A stretch of DNA of 64,000 nucleotides from Roseovarius sp. THAF27 (GTDB lineage: Bacteria > Pseudomonadota > Alphaproteobacteria > Rhodobacterales > Rhodobacteraceae): NCBI RefSeq assembly GCF_009363655.1, contig NZ_CP045393.1:3162001-3226000 (forward strand), given 5' to 3'. Positions 1 to 6,946 of the stretch are shown here, piece after piece. The notes under the pieces were generated by a model. The model saw nothing but the letters and a program-made list of their open reading frames with translations, was not told where the DNA came from and ran no database searches. Each line of letters starts with the position of its first letter. Positions within the stretch are counted from its first letter, which is position 1. The position numbers and the translations under genes were made by a program.

Positions 1-28
1 AATGGACGCCTTGCGCGCCATCGCCTAA
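1..28 (+). CDS. 3' end of an upstream gene (partial)
   Basis: The first 28 bases read as an open frame ending ...MDALRAIA followed by TAA at 26-28, just before the sensor kinase gene on the same strand. This is probably the C-terminus of a gene lying mostly outside the window. The fragment is too short to identify. Confidence 0.35.
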
Positions 29-62
29 GCTTCTTTCGCAAAGGGAAAGGCCCTGCCTCGCG

Positions 63-2036
63 ATGATATCGGTTCGTCTACGCCTGCTGATCCTGGCATT
101 GCTGCCGCTGGTGGTTCTGCTGCCGCTTCTGCTGTGGCTGGCGGTCAGCCGCTGGGCCGCGAACTACGACAACCTGTTGATCGCCAACGTCGAAAGCGAC
201 CTGCGGATCGCCGAACAATACCTGGACCAGATCCTCACCACCACCGGCGGCGGCGTCGCCGCGCTGGCGCGCTCCACAAGGTTTCGCGACGCCACCAGCC
301 GCTCCGAGGACCAGATGCAAAGCTTTCTCGACACCGAACGTAAGGCGCTTGGCCTGGATTTCCTCTATTTCCTGCCGATGTCCGAGGCGGACGAGGCTGC
401 GCGGGACTGGCCGGTCATCGCCGCGGCCACGCGCGGCGACAGCGCAACCGAGATCGACATCTTTTCCAGCACCGATCTTTTCGCCATAGACCCCACGCTC
501 GAGGACCGCGCCCGCCTGCCGCTGATCGAAACCGAGGCAGCAGTCCCGACCGACCGGATGATCGAAGATCGCGGCATGGTCGTGCATACGGCCACAGACG
601 TCCCCGCCCCCGGGCGCGCGGGGGTCCTGGTCGGGGGCATCCTGCTCAACCGCAACCTCGATTTCATCGACACGATCAATGCGCTGGTCTACCAGGCCGA
701 AAGCGGCGCCAAGGCCGACAGGCAAGGCACCGCGACGCTGTTTCTCGAAGACGTGCGCGTTTCCACCAACGTCCGGCTGTTCGAGGGCGAGCGCGCGCTG
801 GGCACACGCGTCTCGGCCGTCGTACGCAATCGCGTGCTGGGCGAAGGGCGCACCTGGCTCGACCGGGCCTTTGTCGTCAACGACTGGTACATCTCGGGCT
901 ACCTGCCGCTGACCGACAGTTTCGGCAATCGCGTCGGAATGCTCTATGTCGGTTTCCTCGAAGCGCCCTTCGTGGCCGCCAAGCGCAGCGCCTACATCCT
1001 CGTCTTCACGGCGTTCGGCGGCATTCTGTTGCTGACCATACCGCTTTTTCTTCGGATGGCGGGCGGAATCTTCTCTCCGTTGGAACGCATGAACGACACG
1101 ATCAAGCAGGTCGAGAACGGCCAGTTGGACGCCCGCATCGGCGCCGTCGACAACCGCGACGAAATCGGCCAGGTGGCGGCGCATCTGGACGAGTTGCTGG
1201 ATCAGGTCCAGGCCCGCGACCGTGCCCTGCGCTCATGGGCGGACGAGTTGAACACCCGCGTCGAAGATCGCACCTCGGAACTGCGCCAGGCCAACGCTAA
1301 GCTGGAAAGCACCTACCAACAGCTGGTGATGAGCGAGAAACTGGCCTCGATCGGTGAAATCACCGCCGGGGTGGCCCATGAAATCAACAACCCCGTCGCG
1401 GTCATCCAGGGCAATCTCGACGTGATCCGCGAAACCCTGGGCGAGGCCGCCACCCCGCTGATGACCGAACTTAACCTGATCGACCGGCAGATCGGCCGCA
1501 TTAACGCCATCGTCGGCAAGCTGCTGCAATTCGCGCGCCCCAGCGAGTTCAACGCCTTTTCAGAGCATGTGGACGTTGCCACCGTCCTGGACGACTGCCT
1601 GGTACTGGTGGACCACGTGATCACCCGCGCCGAGGTTACGGTGAAGACCGAACGCGCGCCGGAAACTCCGGCAGTCCAAATCAATCCCGGAGAGTTGCAG
1701 CAGGTGATCATCAATCTTGTCGTGAACGCGGTCCAGGCGATGAACAGCGCGGGCGAACTCTCGATCTCTGTGCACCCCGCAGAGCGCGACGGGCAGAACG
1801 GCACCGCGCTGGTTGTCGCCGACACCGGCCCCGGCATCGCCCGCGAAAGGCTCAATACGGTGTTCGACCCGTTCTACACGACCAAGCCCGGCGAAGGCAC
1901 CGGGCTGGGTCTTTCGGTCAGCCAGACCCTGATCCGGCAGGCCGGCGGCATCATCACCGTGCGCAACCGGGCAGAAGGCGGTGCGGAGTTCACGGTCTGG
2001 CTACCCGAACACAATGACCAACTCTCCGCCGCCTGA
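63..2036 (+). CDS. Membrane sensor histidine kinase (NtrB/DctB-like) with large periplasmic sensor
   Basis: 657-aa two-component sensor kinase. It has a hydrophobic helix at about residues 8-28, a periplasmic region of about 280 residues (double-Cache-like, inferred from size and position), a second helix at about 312-333, a HAMP linker and a short coiled coil. HisKA follows, with the phospho-acceptor His at about 439 in GVAHEINNP, then HATPase_c with NAVQAM (N box), DTGPGI (G1), FDPFYTTK (F box) and GTGLGLSVS (G2). All catalytic boxes are intact. It converges on the NtrC-type response regulator gene, whose stop codon is 18 bases away, so the two are the likely cognate pair. The ligand cannot be read from sequence; linkage to formate dehydrogenase suggests a related signal (inference). 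Confidence 0.93.
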   Translation: MISVRLRLLILALLPLVVLLPLLLWLAVSRWAANYDNLLIANVESDLRIAEQYLDQILTTTGGGVAALARSTRFRDATSRSEDQMQSFLDTERKALGLDFLYFLPMSEADEAARDWPVIAAATRGDSATEIDIFSSTDLFAIDPTLEDRARLPLIETEAAVPTDRMIEDRGMVVHTATDVPAPGRAGVLVGGILLNRNLDFIDTINALVYQAESGAKADRQGTATLFLEDVRVSTNVRLFEGERALGTRVSAVVRNRVLGEGRTWLDRAFVVNDWYISGYLPLTDSFGNRVGMLYVGFLEAPFVAAKRSAYILVFTAFGGILLLTIPLFLRMAGGIFSPLERMNDTIKQVENGQLDARIGAVDNRDEIGQVAAHLDELLDQVQARDRALRSWADELNTRVEDRTSELRQANAKLESTYQQLVMSEKLASIGEITAGVAHEINNPVAVIQGNLDVIRETLGEAATPLMTELNLIDRQIGRINAIVGKLLQFARPSEFNAFSEHVDVATVLDDCLVLVDHVITRAEVTVKTERAPETPAVQINPGELQQVIINLVVNAVQAMNSAGELSISVHPAERDGQNGTALVVADTGPGIARERLNTVFDPFYTTKPGEGTGLGLSVSQTLIRQAGGIITVRNRAEGGAEFTVWLPEHNDQLSAA

Positions 2037-2054
2037 ACACGGCACCGGGGTCGT

Positions 2055-3437
2055 TCAGAGGCCCCAGGCCGCGCATTTGCGGTCGACCGTCTTTCGACTG
2101 ACGCCAAGGCGCCGCGCGGCCTCGGCGCGGTTGCCGTCGCAGGCGTCCAGCACGCTCATGATGTGACGCTGCTCCACCAGCTCCAGGGTTTCGATCGCCT
2201 CCTGGCCGGTCACGGCGCCCTGCCCTTCGAATTCGTCCGGCAACTGGCCCAGGATCACCGAGCGTTCGATCAGGTTGCGCAACTCGCGCACGTTGCCGGG
2301 CCAGTCATAGCGGCTCAGTTTCAGCAGCACTTCCTCGTTGAGGTCAAGCGCGGGCAAGGCCAGCGCACGGGAAAATTCGCTCATGAACAGCGCCGCAAGC
2401 TCGACGATATCCTCGCTTCGGTCGGCCAGGGGCGGCATTTCCACGTTCACCACGTTGATCCGGTGATACAGGTCGGCGCGAAAGCGGCCCGCCGCCACCT
2501 CGGCCTGAAGATCGGCATTGGTGGCAAAGAAGAACCGCAGGTTCAGCGGGATCTCGCGCTCTGCTCCCAGGGGCCGGATCTTGCGGTCTTCCAGCACGCG
2601 CAACAGGCCCGCCTGCACCTGTTCGGGCAATTGCGCCACCTCGTCGAGGAACAGCGTGCCGCCGTCCGCGTGCAGGAACAGGCCGTCCCGCGTACGGTCG
2701 CCCCCTTCCACAAGGCCGAACAGTTCTTCGGCGATATGATCGGGCGAGACGGCGGCACAGTTCACCGCGACGAAAGGTTTCTCGGCGCGGTCGGACATGC
2801 CGTGCAAGGTGCGCGCGGCGATCTCCTTGCCGGTGCCGCTGGCGCCGGTGAACAACACCGAGGTCGGCGTCGTCGCCAGTTTCGCCAGCACGTCACGCAC
2901 CTTCTGGATGGCCGGCGAGTTTCCCAGCAAACGCCCCCGCGCCGCCTGCCCGCCCTCGCTCAGTTCATGTTTCAGCAGGAAATTCTCGCGCCGCAGATAC
3001 TTGCGGTCCAGCGCGCGGGCCACCGCGTTCAGGATCTGGTTGGCGCGAAACGGCTTCAGCACAAAATCCGCCACCCCCGTGCGCAGCGCACGGATGGCGG
3101 TGTCCAGGTCGGCATAGGCCGTAATCATGATCGTGTCGGCGAAAAGCCCGACGCGCCGCTGATCGGCCAGCCAGTCCAGCCCGGTCTTGCCCGGCATCAC
3201 GTTGTCCAGGATCACCAGGTCGAAATGCGCGAGATCGAGTATCTCGGCCGCCTGCTCGGCCGAGCGCGCCTGCTCGACCCGCTTCACGCGCGGCTCAAGG
3301 ATCTTGATCAGGAAATTCCGCATCCCCGGCTCGTCGTCGATGACCAGCACCGAGGCGAATTGCAGGTGTTCGCCATAGTCGTCCCGGCCCTTTTCGGCCG
3401 AAGTCCCGGGCAGGGGCGCGGCGGCGGGTCTTGTCAT
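2055..3437 (-). CDS. NtrC-family response regulator lacking the GAFTGA loop
   Basis: 460-aa response regulator. The receiver domain carries an acidic pair at 34-35 and the likely phospho-acceptor Asp78 (VILDNVMPG). The AAA+ domain has Walker A GASGTGKE (about 198-205), Walker B TLFLDE (261-266) and the RYDWPGNVREL region. A Fis-type helix-turn-helix lies at the C-terminus (EAARRLGVSRKTVDRK). After ELFG (238-241) the family normally has the GAFTGA loop that contacts sigma-54; here the segment reads GLVEGGDRTRDGLF, about four residues shorter and without the motif. It therefore probably does not drive sigma-54 and may act with sigma-70, as known for Rhodobacter NtrC. It is the last gene of the minus-strand formate dehydrogenase unit, 3 bases after the small membrane peptide gene. 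Confidence 0.93.
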   Translation of the reverse strand: MTRPAAAPLPGTSAEKGRDDYGEHLQFASVLVIDDEPGMRNFLIKILEPRVKRVEQARSAEQAAEILDLAHFDLVILDNVMPGKTGLDWLADQRRVGLFADTIMITAYADLDTAIRALRTGVADFVLKPFRANQILNAVARALDRKYLRRENFLLKHELSEGGQAARGRLLGNSPAIQKVRDVLAKLATTPTSVLFTGASGTGKEIAARTLHGMSDRAEKPFVAVNCAAVSPDHIAEELFGLVEGGDRTRDGLFLHADGGTLFLDEVAQLPEQVQAGLLRVLEDRKIRPLGAEREIPLNLRFFFATNADLQAEVAAGRFRADLYHRINVVNVEMPPLADRSEDIVELAALFMSEFSRALALPALDLNEEVLLKLSRYDWPGNVRELRNLIERSVILGQLPDEFEGQGAVTGQEAIETLELVEQRHIMSVLDACDGNRAEAARRLGVSRKTVDRKCAAWGL

Positions 3438-3440
3438 GCC

Positions 3441-3572
3441 TCAGCTGTCCTCCAGCCGCACCGACTCCCCGGAATTGCGCTCGCCGGCGGAAAAGCCCGC
3501 CTCGTGCAGCCCGTACCACGCGACAACGGCGATGATGGCCGTGGCGGCAAACGCGGAAAGCATGGCTTTCAT
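3441..3572 (-). CDS. 43-aa single-span membrane peptide
   Basis: A short frame encodes MKAMLSAFAATAIIAVVAWY followed by a 23-residue polar tail ending RLEDS. A hydrophobic N-terminal stretch (about 4-20) would be a signal anchor with a short periplasmic tail. An AAGGGAGA ribosome binding site sits about 9 bases before the ATG. It lies 28 bases after the WD40-cytochrome c gene and 3 bases before the response regulator gene, all on one strand, so it is probably translated within the formate dehydrogenase unit. No family is recognised. It could be a small accessory subunit, but that is inference from position only. Confidence 0.6.
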   Translation of the reverse strand: MKAMLSAFAATAIIAVVAWYGLHEAGFSAGERNSGESVRLEDS

Positions 3573-3600
3573 GTCTCGGTTCTCCCTTTCAAAGCGCGCC

Positions 3601-4899
3601 TCAAGGCTCCGTGGCCTCGCGAAGGTAGTCGATCAGGTCCTGCCGGTCCTGCCCGGCGGTGATGCGCTGCATCGGCATCTTCGAACCTGGAATATAGTGG
3701 TCCGGGCCGATATCGAAAAGCGCATCTATGGTCTCTTCTGTCCAGACGATATCGGACCCGTCCAGGATTTCCGAATAGGGATAGCCCGGCACCCCCCCCG
3801 CCTTGCGCCCGAAAAGCCCGTGCAACGATGGCCCCGCCTTGCGCGAGGGCGGCGGGGTCAGCGCATGACAGATGCTGCACTTGCGCATGAACTGCCGCTC
3901 GCCATTGGGCATCGCCTCGGGGTCGCGCAGAAAGCTGCGCTGATCGCTGCCCGCCGGGTCGAACGCGTCAAGGTCCGCCACGGGCCATCCGAAGGCCACG
4001 TCCTCGATCCCGCCGGCATAGATCATCGTGCCATCGGGCGAGAATTCAAGCGCCCAGACCGGCCCCTGCCGCATGGCGCGGAAATCCTTGACGATCTGCC
4101 AAGTTTCGGTGTCGATCATCATGATGAACCCGTGCCCGTCGCCCACCGCCAACTGCCCGCTGGCCGCGTGATAGGCCATCGACAGGATCGGTCGCCGGTC
4201 GAGCGAGAAATCCCGGAGCGTCTCGCCCGACATCGGGTCCACCACCCGCGTCACGCCATCCACCGCGCCATAGGCCAGCCACTTGTCGTCGGGGTCGAGG
4301 ATCAGGCGGTTCACGCCGAAACCCGCGTTCACCACAACGCGCGGCGCGCCGTCCGGCTCCGCCATCTGCCACAACCGGATCGTCCCGTCGGCAGAGGCCG
4401 AGTACAGCCGTGTGCCGTCCGCACTGAACGCCACATCGCTGACCGACGCGTTGTGCCCTTTCAGAAACCGTGCCGCACCGCCGTCGCGCGGCCAAAGGCC
4501 AATCGAGCCGTCCCAGCTTGCCGTCGCCAGCGTCGCGCCATCCGGCGATAGCGCGATCTCGGCGACCTTGCCTTGGTGCCCTTCCAAACGTGTCGGGGAG
4601 CCGTCCGGCAGGGACCACAGGATCACGTCGAAATCGTCGCTGCCCGACGCCGCCGTCTGCCCGTCCAGGAACCTCACGGTGATGACTGCCGCGTCATGCC
4701 CTTCCAGCCAGCGCGGCGCGCGGCCCTCCCACAGCCCGACGGAATTGTCGAAGCTGGCCGTGGCGACCTGGCCTGTCTCGGGGTTCACGTCGATCCCCAT
4801 GACCGGCCCGCCATGACCTTTCAGCGTGGTGAATTCCTGCGCCGCCACCGGCGCACCGGCGGCCAGCAGACCCGCGCATACCAGCAGCAGGGCGCGCAT
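3601..4899 (-). CDS. WD40 beta-propeller / cytochrome c fusion, exported
   Basis: 432 aa with a Sec signal peptide (MRALLLVCAGLLAAGAPVAA). Residues about 22-310 contain WD40-like repeats: four canonical ones (GH...LW, such as LKGHGGP and LEGHQGK) and three more degenerate, giving seven blades. A class I cytochrome c domain follows, with heme-binding CSICH at 341-345 and a likely axial Met in SKMPMQ. Its ATG abuts the stop of the FDH gamma gene, so the two are co-translated. The heme domain could take electrons from formate oxidation in the periplasm and the propeller could be a docking platform; both roles are inferred. Fusions of this kind are seen beside alphaproteobacterial FDH genes. Confidence 0.9.
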   Translation of the reverse strand: MRALLLVCAGLLAAGAPVAAQEFTTLKGHGGPVMGIDVNPETGQVATASFDNSVGLWEGRAPRWLEGHDAAVITVRFLDGQTAASGSDDFDVILWSLPDGSPTRLEGHQGKVAEIALSPDGATLATASWDGSIGLWPRDGGAARFLKGHNASVSDVAFSADGTRLYSASADGTIRLWQMAEPDGAPRVVVNAGFGVNRLILDPDDKWLAYGAVDGVTRVVDPMSGETLRDFSLDRRPILSMAYHAASGQLAVGDGHGFIMMIDTETWQIVKDFRAMRQGPVWALEFSPDGTMIYAGGIEDVAFGWPVADLDAFDPAGSDQRSFLRDPEAMPNGERQFMRKCSICHALTPPPSRKAGPSLHGLFGRKAGGVPGYPYSEILDGSDIVWTEETIDALFDIGPDHYIPGSKMPMQRITAGQDRQDLIDYLREATEP

Positions 4900-6129
4900 C
4901 TATTCGGCGGGCGTCGTCGCGGTGTTGGCCGGCTTCGGCTCGCCCTCGCGCTTTTTCACCTCGTCCAGCCACAGGCTGTGGTGCTCGCGCGCCCACTGTT
5001 CCTCGACCTGGCCCGACCCCATCGCGTCATAGGCGCCTTCCATCCCGACCGAGCCGATGTAGATATGCGCGATCACGATGGCCATCAGAACGAAGCTGAC
5101 AATGGCGTGCCACAGTTGCGCGTATTGCATCTCTTCATGCGGCGCCAACTGTTCCGGCAGCGCGCCGAAGCCCAGCAGCTGCGGCACCCCCATGTCGTTC
5201 AGGATGACAAATGTCTTGGCGAACATCGGCAACTCGAACGGGAACAGAAGCGACAGGCCAGAGGCCGAGATCGACGCGCCCAGGATCATCACCGACCAGA
5301 AGATCATCTTCTGGCCCGCGTTGAACTTCTTGGCCGGCGGGTGCACGCCTTTCTTGAACAGGCCACCGCCCACGGCGATCCATTTCAGGTCGGTCTTGTT
5401 CGGAATGTTGTGCGCCACCCAGAAGATGAACGCCAGAATCAGGCCCAGCATAAAGGCCCAGCTGACGTTGTTGTGGATCCATTTCGAGGCCACGGCCGCC
5501 GTCGCGAACGCTTCATGCCCGAAGGTCGGGATGATGAACTTGCGCCCCATCAGGACCAGCAGCCCGGTGAGGCCCAGCAGAACGAAAGACCCGGCCATCA
5601 GCCAATGCGCGAACCGCTCGATGAACTTGAAGCGGGTCACGGTGCGGCCCGTCTTTTCACCGTCGATGCGGATGCGGCCCCGGATCAGGAAAAACAGCGC
5701 CAGAAACGCCATCGTGCCCAGGAGCAGCCAGCCGCCATACTTGATCAGCGGCCCCTGCCGGAAATTCAGCCACCACATGCCGTTGTCCTGGATCAGGACC
5801 CGCGCCGGCGCACCGCCCGAAGACACGGTCACGTCGGCGGTGCCATAGCGCAACGCGCTCCAGACGTCGGCATCCGATGACCCACCCAGTGCTCCAAGCT
5901 GTCCCACCATGGCGCCTGCGCTATCGGGGTCTTCGCCCGCACGCGCACGGTCCGGCACCTCCTCGCCGCGCTGCCGGGCCAGGATGTCCTCCAGCGTCTG
6001 CGCGCCGCCCGTGGCCGAACGGTCCGCCTGCGGGGTCTCGGTCGCGCCGTCGGTCGCTTCCTGTGCCTGCACGCCCGGCGCGGCCAGCATCGTCAAGCTC
6101 AGAAGACAAATCAGAATCAGCCTGTGCAT
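4900..6129 (-). CDS. Formate dehydrogenase gamma subunit (cytochrome b membrane subunit)
   Basis: 409-aa FdnI/FdoI-type subunit that anchors the FDH complex and passes electrons from the Fe-S subunit to quinone through heme b. It has a cleavable signal (MHRLILICLLSLTMLAAPGVQA), an N-terminal periplasmic part of about 115 residues, then about five hydrophobic helices. Candidate heme ligands are in RFAHWL, WIHNNVS, WHAIVSF and AHIYIG. E. coli FdoI is about half this length and lacks the N-terminal extension, which is usual in alphaproteobacterial versions. The C-terminal tail is charged. It lies 211 bases downstream of the beta subunit gene, a gap holding a strong hairpin, and abuts the WD40-cytochrome gene. 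Confidence 0.93.
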   Translation of the reverse strand: MHRLILICLLSLTMLAAPGVQAQEATDGATETPQADRSATGGAQTLEDILARQRGEEVPDRARAGEDPDSAGAMVGQLGALGGSSDADVWSALRYGTADVTVSSGGAPARVLIQDNGMWWLNFRQGPLIKYGGWLLLGTMAFLALFFLIRGRIRIDGEKTGRTVTRFKFIERFAHWLMAGSFVLLGLTGLLVLMGRKFIIPTFGHEAFATAAVASKWIHNNVSWAFMLGLILAFIFWVAHNIPNKTDLKWIAVGGGLFKKGVHPPAKKFNAGQKMIFWSVMILGASISASGLSLLFPFELPMFAKTFVILNDMGVPQLLGFGALPEQLAPHEEMQYAQLWHAIVSFVLMAIVIAHIYIGSVGMEGAYDAMGSGQVEEQWAREHHSLWLDEVKKREGEPKPANTATTPAE

Positions 6130-6281
6130 GTCTTTTCCTTTCTACCCTACCCTGTGTCGCGGGCCTCACCTTCGCGTCGGTGCATTGCGAATATTCTGGG
6201 AAACGGACTTTGCGGCGTGCGCTCACGTGATCCAAAGTGCGTTTCTCAAGATACTCTTGCCCCCCTGCGCGGGGACGGGAT

Positions 6282-6310
6282 GAAAGAGGCGGGACGCACC
6301 CGCCTCTTTC
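6282..6310 (-). terminator. Perfect 12-bp hairpin between FDH beta and gamma genes
   Basis: GAAAGAGGCGGG pairs perfectly with CCCGCCTCTTTC around a 5-base loop. On the transcribed minus strand no T-run follows. It lies inside the operon, in the only long gap between structural genes. It may be a partial terminator or an RNA-stability hairpin setting the ratio of alpha/beta to gamma subunits (inference). Confidence 0.5.
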
Positions 6311-6340
6311 GCCTGGTCTCAGACTGACGTCGAAAAGCGG

Positions 6341-6934
6341 TCAGCCGCCCTTCTGGTCATAGGCCGTGCCCCAGCCCCAAGCGCCCGAGCCGAAGCCACG
6401 GGAAACGACACGCTCGCGATAGATATTCGCGACCACGTCCCCGTCGCCGGCCAGCAGCGCCTTGGTGGAACACATCTCGGCGCAGATCGGCAGCTTGCCT
6501 TCCGCGATCCGGTTGCGCCCGTACTTGTTGAACTCGGCCTGGCTGTTGTTCTCTTCGGGGCCGCCGGCGCAGAAGGTACACTTGTCCATCTTGCCGCGCG
6601 ATCCGAAGTTGCCCGCCTGCGGGAATTGCGGCGCGCCGAACGGGCACGCGTAAAAGCAATAGCCGCAGCCGATGCACAGGTCCTTCGAGTGCAGCACAAC
6701 GCCTTCCTCGCTCTGGTAGAAACAATCCACCGGACAGACCGCCATGCACGGCGCATCGGAACAATGCATACAGGCCACCGAGATCGAGCGTTCGCCGGGG
6801 TTGCCATCCTCGATGGTCACCACGCGGCGGCGGTTGATGCCCCACGGCACCTCGTGCTCGTTCTTGCAGGCGGTCACGCAGGCGTTGCACTCGATGCAGC
6901 GTTCGGCGTCACACAGGAATTTAGCTCTAGCCAT
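6341..6934 (-). CDS. fdh3B: Formate dehydrogenase FDH3 beta subunit (four-cluster ferredoxin)
   Basis: 197-aa iron-sulfur subunit that carries electrons from the molybdopterin subunit towards cytochrome b. Cysteine motifs for four [4Fe-4S] clusters are visible: CIECNACVTAC near residue 14, CMHCSDAPCMAVCPVDC, CIGCGYCFYACPFG, and CTFCAGG plus a later Cys in ICAEMC. It has no transmembrane tail, unlike E. coli FdnH/FdoH. It starts at ATG 12 bases after the alpha gene stop. The beginning MARAKFLCDAERCIEC is typical of the FDH3 beta family. Confidence 0.96.
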   Translation of the reverse strand: MARAKFLCDAERCIECNACVTACKNEHEVPWGINRRRVVTIEDGNPGERSISVACMHCSDAPCMAVCPVDCFYQSEEGVVLHSKDLCIGCGYCFYACPFGAPQFPQAGNFGSRGKMDKCTFCAGGPEENNSQAEFNKYGRNRIAEGKLPICAEMCSTKALLAGDGDVVANIYRERVVSRGFGSGAWGWGTAYDQKGG

Positions 6935-6946
6935 TCCATCTTCTCC

